Assembly (NCBI GenBank): GCA_007748055.1
Contig: CP036279.1
Location: 6,386,001 to 6,450,000, forward strand
Reading direction: 5' to 3'
Length of the DNA: 64,000 bases
DNA from: Kolteria novifilia
GTDB lineage: Bacteria > Planctomycetota > Planctomycetia > Kolteriales > Kolteriaceae
Part shown: in pieces, positions 26,264 to 33,612 of the stretch
Numbering within the stretch: position 1 is the stretch's first letter
Layout of the letters: every line of letters begins with the position of its first letter
Notes under the pieces: generated by a model
The model's database searches: none
What the model saw: the letters and a program-made list of their open reading frames with translations, nothing else
Told to the model about the DNA's origin: nothing
Program-made: the position numbers and the translations under genes

Positions 26264-27337
26264 TTGCCGCATTGGCTAACCAAACCGTCGACGCTCGCCG
26301 CTCTCGCGCTCGCTGTCGTCGCCAGCATCGCCATCCCGACGGCCCTCCTCTGGCCGCGACTCAACGATGGCGTGGTCGTCGAGGGCCAGGTCATTCGCAG
26401 CGCCCAGCCCAGCGCCGAGCAACTTCAATTTCTCGTCGACCACTACGGCGTCCGTTCGGTGATCAACTTGCGTGGTCCCTGGAACCGCGAGGAGTGGTAC
26501 AAGGCCGAAACCGCCAAAGCTGACGAACTCGGACTCGATCACGTCGACATTGTCCTCAAGACTTCCAACATCGCCCCACCCAAAGAGTTACGCAAACTGA
26601 TCGACGCATTCGACAACCTTCCGCGGCCAATCTTGATCCATTGCCGCCGAGGCTCCGACCGGACCGCCCTGGCGTCGGCCCTCTACCGCGTGCTCTACAC
26701 CGGCGCCTCGCTCGACGAAGCGATGTCGTGCTACCAACTCCGCTACGGGCATACGGGATGGGACCGAGGCTGCCGATTGCCACACCTTTTTGATCTCTAC
26801 ACCGCTTGGCTAGAGGAAGAAAACCTTCCCCACACGCCCGAGCGACTTCGCGACTGGCTTCTCGAAACACCCTCTCACGCCCATTTCGCGGCCAAGATCG
26901 TCGTCCAGGAGCCGCCGATTTCCCGTACCGTCCATCAACCCGACGAGATTGTCGTCGACATCACCAACACGAGCGACCGTCCCTGGTCCTTCAGCCGACA
27001 CGCCGAGCGATCGGTCCATGTCGAACTCCGGATCGGTAGCGAGAACGGCGAGCGCGGCTGGAAACGAGTCACCCATCTCGACCATGGCACGCTCGATCCC
27101 GGCGAGTCGATCTCGCTTCGCCTCACCCTGCCCGCCGTCGACCGTCCGGGCCACTACGGCGTCTCCGTCGACCTCGTCGATAGTCGCGGCTTCAAGTTCC
27201 GCGAAATGGGCCCCAGCGGCGGCAACTTTGCCTTCAACGCCTACGCAAAACCAATCAAAACCATGATCGGCTCCGCTCCCCCGACAGGCTCGCGGGACCG
27301 CCAAGCCACCAACGACAAAACGCAGCGAAGGAGATAG
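26264..27337 (+). CDS. Membrane-anchored tyrosine/dual-specificity phosphatase with C-terminal Ig-like domain
   Basis: The product is 357 aa from a TTG at 26264. An N-terminal hydrophobic anchor (LAALALAVVASIAIPTALLW) is followed by a DSP-like domain: GQVIRSAQPSAEQLQFL, GVRSVINLRG and the signature HCRRGSDRT, with the CX5R nucleophile Cys127 and Arg133. Residues about 215-340 look like a beta-sandwich (VDITNTSDRPWSFSRH, SLRLTLPAVDRPGHYGVSVD). The anchor places the catalytic part outside the cytoplasm. The phosphatase class is clear from the motif, but the substrate is not. The next gene starts 3 bp after the stop codon, so it is co-transcribed with a polyprenyl-sugar-type glycosyltransferase. 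Confidence 0.82.
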   Translation: MPHWLTKPSTLAALALAVVASIAIPTALLWPRLNDGVVVEGQVIRSAQPSAEQLQFLVDHYGVRSVINLRGPWNREEWYKAETAKADELGLDHVDIVLKTSNIAPPKELRKLIDAFDNLPRPILIHCRRGSDRTALASALYRVLYTGASLDEAMSCYQLRYGHTGWDRGCRLPHLFDLYTAWLEEENLPHTPERLRDWLLETPSHAHFAAKIVVQEPPISRTVHQPDEIVVDITNTSDRPWSFSRHAERSVHVELRIGSENGERGWKRVTHLDHGTLDPGESISLRLTLPAVDRPGHYGVSVDLVDSRGFKFREMGPSGGNFAFNAYAKPIKTMIGSAPPTGSRDRQATNDKTQRRR

Positions 27338-27340
27338 CAG

Positions 27341-28915
27341 GTGCCTCAAGCCTCCATGCCTCTCGAACGACCCACGGAAGCCCCCGGCGAAGCCGCGAGC
27401 GCGACCCGTGCCGTCTTAGTCCTGATCGCGGCGACCGCCGCCTTTCGGATCCTTACTGGATCCTTTGTCGGCCTTGGCTACGGCGAGTCCTACCACTTCG
27501 CGTGTGCGATCCGCCCGAGTCTCGGCTACTTTGACCATCCGCCGATGTCGCTTTGGCTCGGCTGGCTCGGCCTGAAGGTTGCCGGCACCGTTGGACCGCT
27601 CGCGGTCCGCGCTCCGTTCATCATCATGTTCGCGGGCACGACCTGGCTGATGTACGCGATCGGCCGCCGGCTCTTTGGCTCTTGGTCCGCGTTCTATGCG
27701 GTGCTCCTTCTGAACTTCTCCGCCGTCTTCACGCTCAGCGTCGGGACCTTCCTGCAACCGGACGGCCCGTTGATGTTCTTCTGGGTCGCGGCGATCGCGG
27801 CCCTGGTAAAGGTCTTCTTCGATGACGTTCGCCGACCGACGGCCTGGTGGGCGATGGTCGGACTGATGCTCGGACTCGCGATGCTCAGCAAGTACCACGC
27901 CGTCTTTCTCGTCATGGGAACGGTCATCTACGTGGTGACTCGTCGCGAACAACTCCATTGGCTCTGGCACCCCGGCCCCTACATCGCCCTCATCATCGCC
28001 GCGGCCCTCTTCACGCCCGTCCTTCTTTGGAACCAGCAGAACGAATGGATCTCGTTTCTCTGGCAAGGCAATCGCGGGCTCGACTACAAGGGTCTTCGTT
28101 GGGATTGGCTGGCACGAAACATCGGCGGGCAAGCCCTCTGGCTCTTGCCGTGGATCTGGCTGCCGCTGGTCTATGTCCTAATGCAGTGTTGGTGGCGTGG
28201 GCCGAAGGACCGGATTCGCTGGTTCATCGCCTCGCTCGCGACGATCCCGATCGTCCTCTTCACCGTCATCTCCGTCTACGCTCCGATCGGCTTCCATTTT
28301 CATTGGCAGGCACCGGGCTACTTGCTCCTCTTCCTGCCGTTGGGGGAAGCGATCGATCGACGTCTGCGCGAGCAGAACAAGTTGACGCGCTACTGGATGG
28401 GGGGAACGGTCCTGACGACGTCGGTCGCGCTGATCTTCCTGACCTCGCACGCGGCCACCGGTTGGTGGCGTGACTTGGGACCGACGTGGCTCTCGGAAAA
28501 GTTCGGCGAGCCGGACGATCCGACGCTCGAGTGCCTCGACTATAAGCCACTCGAACGCGTCTTGGCCGACAAGGGGCTACTCGATCGCGACGACATCTTC
28601 GTCTTCACCAATCGCTGGTTCCAAAGCGGGAAGGTCGACTACGCCCTCAAGGGCAAGTTGCCGGTCGCCTGCTTCTCGGGCGATCCGCGATCGTTCGCCT
28701 TCTTCGAGAACCCCGAGCAATGGGTCGGCAACGACGGCATTCTCGTCAGCACCAAGAAGTTCCTCGACGATCCCAACGACTGGTATCGTGACTACTTCCA
28801 GCGCATCGAACCGCTCGAGGAAGTTCCCGTCTACCGCGGCAAGCACGCCGAGGAGACTCTCTATCTCTACCGCTGCGTCAGCCTCAAGCAGGCCTACCCG
28901 AACCCGTACCGGTGA
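27341..28915 (+). CDS. Glycosyltransferase family 39 (ArnT/PMT-like) integral membrane protein
   Basis: The product is 524 aa from a GTG at 27341 with GGAG 9 nt upstream. The first half shows the PMT_2/ArnT pattern: an acidic loop in the first periplasmic segment (GYGESYHFACAIRPSLGYF then DHPP), followed by many hydrophobic segments (for example FIIMFAGTTWLMYAIGRRLF and LVMGTVIYVVT). The C-terminal 150 residues are a soluble domain. Such enzymes transfer a sugar from a polyprenyl phosphate carrier to lipid or protein on the outer face of the membrane. The acceptor is unknown. It is coupled to the phosphatase gene upstream. Confidence 0.85.
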   Translation: MPQASMPLERPTEAPGEAASATRAVLVLIAATAAFRILTGSFVGLGYGESYHFACAIRPSLGYFDHPPMSLWLGWLGLKVAGTVGPLAVRAPFIIMFAGTTWLMYAIGRRLFGSWSAFYAVLLLNFSAVFTLSVGTFLQPDGPLMFFWVAAIAALVKVFFDDVRRPTAWWAMVGLMLGLAMLSKYHAVFLVMGTVIYVVTRREQLHWLWHPGPYIALIIAAALFTPVLLWNQQNEWISFLWQGNRGLDYKGLRWDWLARNIGGQALWLLPWIWLPLVYVLMQCWWRGPKDRIRWFIASLATIPIVLFTVISVYAPIGFHFHWQAPGYLLLFLPLGEAIDRRLREQNKLTRYWMGGTVLTTSVALIFLTSHAATGWWRDLGPTWLSEKFGEPDDPTLECLDYKPLERVLADKGLLDRDDIFVFTNRWFQSGKVDYALKGKLPVACFSGDPRSFAFFENPEQWVGNDGILVSTKKFLDDPNDWYRDYFQRIEPLEEVPVYRGKHAEETLYLYRCVSLKQAYPNPYR

Positions 28916-28990
28916 GACGTGGCAGGGTGGGTCTTGACCCACCACGAAGTCCCGTAGGGTGGGCCTGTGGCCCGCCATGGGAGGCTTGTT

Positions 28991-29075
28991 GCTCCCCCTT
29001 GTCCAAGGGATCCCATATGGCTCCCCCTTGTCCAAGGGATCCCATATGGCTCCCCCTTGTCCAAGGGGGAGTTAG
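28991..29075. repeat. 29-bp tandem of the CCCCCTTGGACAAGGGGG palindrome (locus B)
   Basis: Two perfect 29-bp units start at 28991 and 29020, each GCTCCCCCTTGTCCAAGGGA plus TCCCATATG. A third, ending in the full palindrome CTCCCCCTTG-TC-CAAGGGGGAG, runs into TTAGAGGGGGTCT. Same palindrome as loci 14590-14693 and 30985-31006. Confidence 0.9.
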
Positions 29076-29217
29076 AGGGGGTCTCCTAGGCCCCGTGATT
29101 CGTCATCCAGCGATCGGATAGCCGGCATACCGAGCCGCCGACCTACCCATCCTTGGACGAATCAACGGCCATCTCCCAGCCGCGAAGCGGCAACGCGTAG
29201 CCTGGTACCTCAGTCAA

Positions 29218-29346
29218 CCGTAGGTCAGGCTATTGCCTGACGCGAGTCAGAGAAAGATACCGCAACAAATCTAGTTCGGCCGAATTTCCATCTCTCGATT
29301 TCTCCATGCGGCCAAACATCCCGTCAGACAATAGCCTGACCTACGG
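29218..29346. repeat. Nested inverted-repeat element (129 bp)
   Basis: The arms are 29218-29241 (CCGTAGGTCAGGCTATTG, then CCTGAC) and 29323-29346 (the reverse complement with one mismatch). Each arm also folds on itself: GTCAGGC-TATT-GCCTGAC in the left arm and the corresponding imperfect hairpin in the right. The 81 bp between the arms has no coding signal. This is the layout of a miniature inverted-repeat element or a paired REP unit. Confidence 0.8.
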
Positions 29347-29379
29347 TCGCCTCGGCGTTCGCTCCTCAGTCTCCACCCC

Positions 29380-29976
29380 CTAATTCCCCGACGCGACCTC
29401 TTGCGGACGGCCGGGGTCGACGATGGCGGCAATGACCAGGCCGGCGAGGAACCAGGCCAGGAGAATGTCGGCAACCTTCAAGAGGGCGAAGTCGACCGGA
29501 TGCCCCCACCAAATCCAGTCGGGCAAGTAGCCGACTACCAGCGCGAAACAGACGAGCATCACGACGAAACCGACACGCTGCCAGTAGAAGACGACCGCGG
29601 GCCCGACCAGCGCGAGGAGTTGCGCCACCATGAAGGCTCCGCCGATGTCGAGCAGGAGAGCCGTCAGCGTCTCCTTGCCCATCGCGGCGTCCGCGTCACC
29701 GTGCTCGACGATCATCATCTTGACGCGCGGGCCGCTTTTGTAAGCCTCGGTCCAGTCGGCCATCTCCTGTTCGCTGGGGTTCGACGACGGGGGCATGCCT
29801 GGATAGTGATAGACCCCCGACTCGGGAAAGGTGCCGAGGAACTCTTCGACCTGGGCGGGCTCCCCGGGGATCCGGTCGAGCGTCTGCCCGTGAAAAGGAA
29901 GGACCATCCAGGAGACAAAGTTCCAAACGAAGACGATCAGTCCCCCGATAACCGCCGCGAGAATGACACGGAGCAT
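29380..29976 (-). CDS. Conserved multi-pass membrane protein of unknown function
   Basis: The product is 198 aa with four or more hydrophobic segments: MLRVILAAVIGGLIVFVWNF at the N-terminus, then a soluble loop of about 75 residues (QTLDRIPGEPAQVEEFLGTF and following), then GAFMVAQLLALVGPAVVFYW, VGFVVMLVCFALVVGYLPDW and VADILLAWFLAGLVIAAIV. Start and length look natural. I cannot assign a function. The upstream neighbour (leftward GNAT gene) is separated by a MITE-like element. Confidence 0.75.
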   Translation of the reverse strand: MLRVILAAVIGGLIVFVWNFVSWMVLPFHGQTLDRIPGEPAQVEEFLGTFPESGVYHYPGMPPSSNPSEQEMADWTEAYKSGPRVKMMIVEHGDADAAMGKETLTALLLDIGGAFMVAQLLALVGPAVVFYWQRVGFVVMLVCFALVVGYLPDWIWWGHPVDFALLKVADILLAWFLAGLVIAAIVDPGRPQEVASGN

Positions 29977-30058
29977 GCCCCACCCTTTCTGTCGATCGTT
30001 TCACCGCGCCGGGACGCCCCACCCAACAGGTGACGCTCCGGCGACGTCGCTTCACGTT

Positions 30059-30222
30059 ACCAGCCCGTTGATTTATTCGCTGCCTGCTGCGAACGGCCCT
30101 TTTGACCAATCTCCGCGTCAAAGAAACGCGACGAATCGACGGATTCGTCTGCGTTTCTTCTCCTCGATCTTGGCCGACATGGCTCGTTCTCGCCTTGGCC
30201 CGCTTAAATCAACGGACTGTTG
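30059..30222. mobile_element. MITE-like element with CCGTTGAT terminal repeats and a strong internal hairpin
   Basis: About 164 bp. Left end ACCAGCCCGTTGATTTATTC, right end GCTTAAATCAACGGACTGTT. The interior folds at 30121-30159: AAGAAACGC-GACGAATC, tetraloop GACG, GATTCGTC-(T)-GCGTTTCTT, a 17-bp stem with one bulged base. There is no transposase frame. The right end contains the stop codon of the neighbouring GNAT gene (30209-30211). A deleted copy lies at 22381-22427. Confidence 0.82.
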
Positions 30223-30805
30223 CGGCCGGGCGTTCGCCGACACCGGCCTGACTCGGCGGACTCATCGCTCTCCACTCGTCGGCGAGCATCCGATAGACAA
30301 CCAAGTCGACGTAATGATCGTACAGCCACTGAGCTTGAGCAAGCTTTCCTTCACAAGGAAAGCCGAGCCGCTCGGGAATCGCTCGGCTCGCCCGGTTTCC
30401 CTCGGCGCAGCGGATCTCCACCCGATTGAGCCTTCGCTCGACCAGCGCATAGTCGATCAAGGCTCGACAGGAGCGAGTCATGATTCCCCGCCCGCGGGCC
30501 TCGGGCGCCAGCCAATAGCCGAGACTCGTCCGGCGATTGGTCCAGTCGATGCTGTGGAAGCCGATACGACCCACGATCACCCCGCGAACGCGAATCGTTA
30601 GATGGGGACCTTGGTCTTCCTCCATTTGTTCGAGGGCTCGCTCGAGGTTCTCACGCGTTTGGTTGAGACGGGTGCAGTCGTCGAGCCACGGCAGCCATTG
30701 GCGCAGCGACCCGCGATGACGATCGACGAGCGCGAAGAGTTCCTCGGCGTCCCCGAGAGCGACGGGACGCAGTTCGGTCTCGGCATCGAGTGACAGGGGA
30801 AACAT
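30209..30805 (-). CDS. GNAT-family N-acetyltransferase (RimJ/RimL-like)
   Basis: The product is 198 aa from the ATG at 30805, which follows GGAGGG; the frame is open 45 nt further upstream. It begins LSLDAETELRPVALGDAEEL, as in RimJ/RimL-type acetyltransferases. Acetyl-CoA-binding segments are LGYWLAPEARGRGIMTRSC and NRASRAIPERLGFPCEGKL. It probably acetylates an N-terminus or small amine using acetyl-CoA. The last four residues (ATVR) and the stop codon are encoded inside the terminal repeat of the adjacent MITE-like element, so the C-terminus has probably been altered by the insertion. Confidence 0.9.
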   Translation of the reverse strand: MFPLSLDAETELRPVALGDAEELFALVDRHRGSLRQWLPWLDDCTRLNQTRENLERALEQMEEDQGPHLTIRVRGVIVGRIGFHSIDWTNRRTSLGYWLAPEARGRGIMTRSCRALIDYALVERRLNRVEIRCAEGNRASRAIPERLGFPCEGKLAQAQWLYDHYVDLVVYRMLADEWRAMSPPSQAGVGERPAATVR

Positions 30806-30984
30806 GATGACCCTCCTCGACCGGCACGAATCGGGATCGGGCCGGATCAACGACGGAGAGGAGACTCGCGGCCAGGCGAAGGTTCGGTGCCGAAGTGAGG
30901 AATAAGTGCTGGCGTGGATTCGCCAAACCGAAAGGAACCTGCCGGGCGGAAGTGCTGAGAAGACTCGCCACAGACCCCCTCTAT

Positions 30985-31006
30985 CTCCCCCTTGGACAAG
31001 GGGGAG
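30985..31006. repeat. CTCCCCCTTGGACAAGGGGGAG palindrome (locus C)
   Basis: A perfect 22-bp palindrome (10-bp arms CTCCCCCTTG and CAAGGGGGAG around GA), preceded by ACCCCCTCTAT. Same family as 14590-14693 and 28991-29075. Confidence 0.9.
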
Positions 31007-31125
31007 CGGTCGGTTTGTCCCGGGGCAATGGTGAGCACTTCAATGCTCGGCTGGGCGAGTTGGCGAGTGCCAACGGCGGGAAGCAGTTGGCACTGAACTG
31101 GCGAAATGAACGACCAAGAAACGCA

Positions 31126-31163
31126 CAACACCCGGAGCGAGCCTAGGTTCGTCCCGGGTGTTG
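31126..31163 (-). terminator. Probable rplM-rpsI transcription terminator
   Basis: On the minus strand CAACACCCGG, an 18-nt loop and CCGGGTGTTG form a perfect 10-bp stem that starts 27 bp after the rpsI stop. TGCGTTTCTT follows it, a loose T-rich tract. The long loop makes it less than ideal. Confidence 0.5.
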
Positions 31164-31189
31164 GTGAACTTGCGTCGTCGAATCGCTGG

Positions 31190-31591
31190 TTAGCGTTTCG
31201 AGAATTGGAACTTCTTGCGAGCACCCTTCTGACCGTATTTCTTCCGTTCTTTCATACGGCCATCGCGAGTGAGCAAGTGGTGCTCTCGCAAGACTTGATA
31301 GTGGTTGGCGTCGTGCTTTGCCAAGGCGCGGGCGATGCCGAGGACGCAAGCCCCCGACTGGCCGGCGAATCCGCCGCCGGTGACCCGGATGAAGACGTCG
31401 AGGTTACCCCCGGTCGAGGTCACTTCGAGCGGCTTGACGACGTCGGCGCGATGCTTCTCTTCCGAGAAGTAGTCATCGACCTTGCGGCCGTTGACTTCGA
31501 TCTTGCCGCTACCCTCGATTACGCGAACCCGCGCCACCGAGGTCTTGCGACGGCCAACGCCCCAGATGTAGTTAGGTGCTTCTTTCGCCAC
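31190..31591 (-). CDS. rpsI: 30S ribosomal protein S9
   Basis: 133 aa from a GTG with GAGGG upstream. Family motifs: GVGRRKTSVARVRV at the N-terminus, TGGGFAGQSGACVLGIARAL in the core, LLTRDGRMKERKKYGQKGAR and the universal C-terminus KKFQFSKR, whose tail contacts the P-site tRNA. It lies 7 bp after rplM, the classical rplM-rpsI operon. Confidence 0.98.
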   Translation of the reverse strand: MAKEAPNYIWGVGRRKTSVARVRVIEGSGKIEVNGRKVDDYFSEEKHRADVVKPLEVTSTGGNLDVFIRVTGGGFAGQSGACVLGIARALAKHDANHYQVLREHHLLTRDGRMKERKKYGQKGARKKFQFSKR

Positions 31592-31598
31592 GTTTCCC

Positions 31599-32033
31599 TC
31601 ACAGATCGATCTTGAGCGGCTCGGGTTGCTGAGCCTGATGCGGATGGTCCGTCCCGGCGTAAACCTTCAGCCGCTTGAGCATTCGGCTAGCCAGCTTGTT
31701 CTTCGGAAGCATCCGACGCACCGCCAACTCCAGGATCTTCTCCGGGGCTTTGTCGCGCAGCGTCGATGCAGTGACGACGCGGCGCCCACCCGGATAGCCG
31801 GTGTAGCGGTCGTAGGTTTTGTCTTCCCACTTCATCCCGGTGAACTTCACCTTCTCCGCGTTCGTGACAATCACGAAATCACCGCAGAGGACGTGGGGCG
31901 TGTAGTCGGGGCGGTGCTTTCCCATGAGGATCGGAGCCAGCTTCGCGGCCAGCCGACCGACGACGAGATCCTCGCCATCGATGATCCACCACTTACTTTG
32001 CACCTCCGCCGGCTTGAGCATGGTCGTTTTCAT
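31599..32033 (-). CDS. rplM: 50S ribosomal protein L13
   Basis: 144 aa from the ATG at 32033; an ATG at 32039 would add two residues. Typical sequence: WWIIDGEDLVVGRLAAKLA, ILMGKHRPDYTPHVLCGDFV, VIVTNAEKVKFTGMKWEDK, then YTGYPGG and the C-terminal MLPKNKLASRMLKRLKVYAG. It binds 23S rRNA during early 50S assembly. First gene of the rplM-rpsI pair; its promoter must lie in 32034-32161. Confidence 0.97.
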   Translation of the reverse strand: MKTTMLKPAEVQSKWWIIDGEDLVVGRLAAKLAPILMGKHRPDYTPHVLCGDFVIVTNAEKVKFTGMKWEDKTYDRYTGYPGGRRVVTASTLRDKAPEKILELAVRRMLPKNKLASRMLKRLKVYAGTDHPHQAQQPEPLKIDL

Positions 32034-32161
32034 AATCATTCATGCAATCAAGGAGCGTTGGGTCTGAGCCAGTCAATATAGAACCCATCGACGCACATTC
32101 AACCGGCGTGGGCTCGAAACGCGGACAACGACGAGAAATTGCCGGAAACCCACCGTTTTCA

Positions 32162-32746
32162 TCAGCGAAGCAACAGTTTCAGCGCCAGATCGGCGCGGAA
32201 TTGCGTCTTTTCGCGCGGGCACGCGGCCCGGGAACGCGCCAGCACGCCCGAGACGTAAATCGAGAAGAACTCGGCCAGTTCCTCCGCGGAAAGATCGTCC
32301 CGAAATTCGTTGAGTGACTGCCCACGACGAATCGCGTTGGCGTAGAGGCGCTCGACTTCCTGGTAGTGGTTGTGCACCATCTGGCAGACCTCCTCGTCGT
32401 GCGGCGCGAGTTCGACGATCGAGTTGATCGCCATGCAGCCCCGCCGGGCCGACGGTTGGTCGCACACCTCGACCAGCCCCTCGAGAAGATGCTCGAACTG
32501 CTCTCTCGCGGAGAGATCGCTCCCGAGGATGCCGCCGATCTGCTTGAGGACGCTGGAACTATAGCGTTCGAGAGCCCGCATGAAGAGCGAGTGCTTGTCG
32601 CCGAACGCCTTGTAAATGCTCCCCTTCTGGATCTCCATCGCGTCCATCAGGTCGGCCAGGGAGGTAGCTTCGTATCCGTGCTCCCAAAAGGCGGTCATCG
32701 CCGCCTCAAGAGCCTCATCGATGTCAAATCCGCGGGGCCGGGCCAT
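32162..32746 (-). CDS. TetR/AcrR-family transcriptional repressor
   Basis: 194 aa. The N-terminal TetR helix-turn-helix is clear: FDIDEALEAAMTAFWEHGY, then SLADLMDAMEIQKGSIYKAF and GDKHSLFMRALERY. The C-terminal ligand-binding part (RRGCMAINSIVELAPHDEEV) resembles TetR members with the GCxxxN motif. It is divergent from the Cys-rich exported protein that precedes cusBA, 143 bp away. The usual arrangement makes that promoter, and possibly its own, the likely target (inference). The inducer is unknown. Confidence 0.92.
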   Translation of the reverse strand: MARPRGFDIDEALEAAMTAFWEHGYEATSLADLMDAMEIQKGSIYKAFGDKHSLFMRALERYSSSVLKQIGGILGSDLSAREQFEHLLEGLVEVCDQPSARRGCMAINSIVELAPHDEEVCQMVHNHYQEVERLYANAIRRGQSLNEFRDDLSAEELAEFFSIYVSGVLARSRAACPREKTQFRADLALKLLLR

Positions 32747-32834
32747 GAAAGATCCTCAACTTCGCGCTGCCCATTCCTTACGACCACCGGAAAGCCGAAG
32801 AATGAATGATTCCTAACACCTTGGACGACAGCAC

Positions 32835-32865
32835 TTGACCAAATGCTCCCCCGATAGGTCATAAT
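32835..32865 (+). promoter_or_regulatory. Candidate sigma-70-type promoter of the Cys-rich gene
   Basis: TTGACC at 32835-32840 and CATAAT at 32860-32865 with a 19-bp spacer (18 bp if TCATAA is taken). It ends 24 bp before the ATG at 32890, within the TetR/Cys-rich divergent region. Confidence 0.4.
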
Positions 32866-32889
32866 GAGGGAGTCTCATGTGGAGTGGCC

Positions 32890-33342
32890 ATGCTCTCGAC
32901 GCGTTGTCGACCTCTTCTCGCTCTGACGGTGATCGCCACGCTCGTGGTGGGCGACATCCCCCATCCCTGTGCGTGCACAGGGGTTACGGATACCTGCCCT
33001 TGCCAAATGAGCTCGATCAGCAGCGACCGAGAGGAAGCGAGCTGCTCGTGTTGCGGCTGTTGCGCCTCGACGAACGTCCTGACGCGAGCGACCATTCCTA
33101 CTGTCGGGGAACCGTCCCAGTCGATTCTTCCGACGTGCCAATGCTTTCCCGATTCGGAACCGCTCGGGCAAATCCCGACAGCTCCAGTTGACCCTACCGC
33201 CGCTAGTTCTAGTACGCAGCCACCAGCGAGAATCCTCGTGTCGGCGGTGAGCTTTCGCCACCTCTTCATCCGCGACGGGGGTTCCACACCGCTCGCCGGG
33301 CACTCCCCACTCCACACCCTCTACTGTTCATGGCTCACATGA
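32890..33342 (+). CDS. Small Cys-rich exported protein beside the cusBA locus
   Basis: 150 aa from the ATG at 32890, with GGAG 5 nt upstream; a GTG two codons earlier is possible. A signal segment (LLALTVIATLVVGD) is followed by a Cys-rich part: CAC, CPC, then SCSCCGCCAS at 51-60 and CQC further on. The remainder is low-complexity Ser/Pro/Thr. Clustered cysteines outside the cytoplasm next to a heavy-metal efflux system suggest metal binding, but this is inference. No family was recognised. Confidence 0.65.
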   Translation: MLSTRCRPLLALTVIATLVVGDIPHPCACTGVTDTCPCQMSSISSDREEASCSCCGCCASTNVLTRATIPTVGEPSQSILPTCQCFPDSEPLGQIPTAPVDPTAASSSTQPPARILVSAVSFRHLFIRDGGSTPLAGHSPLHTLYCSWLT

Positions 33343-33612
33343 ATCAGATCGACGGGGCTCTCATGCGCACCACCTAGCGCAATCCATTCATTTTGTGCAA
33401 AAATTGGTCGGTATTTGTCCAAACCAAACACAAATTTGAGCAAATTCTTCGTTTTCCGGTGTAGATCGGCTCCCTTTTGGATGCAGGCTCGCCGCCGTCG
33501 CGAAGCACGCTCGTTGGACCGCCGCACCTTCGCCAACAGGCCCGGTGATCCCGTCGACACCGCCGGCCGCTGAATCGTGAAGAGCAGACTTCGTTGACAA
33601 CAAGGGGCAATC

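Larger units (their letters stand above)
28916..29379. other. Intergenic repeat cluster
   Basis: This 464-bp gap between convergent genes is filled with palindromes of at least three types: GTGGGTC-TT-GACCCAC (28927-28942) with a related GGGCC/GGCCC hairpin near 28960-28975, the CCCCCTTGTCCAAGGGG tandem (28991-29075) and a large nested inverted repeat (29218-29346). There is no gene. Confidence 0.75.
30806..31189. other. Intergenic region with one palindrome and a stem-loop
   Basis: This gap of about 380 bp lies between the GNAT gene and rpsI, both leftward. It holds the GNAT promoter region, the palindrome at 30985-31006 and the likely rpsI terminator at 31126-31163. No further gene was seen. 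Confidence 0.5.
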
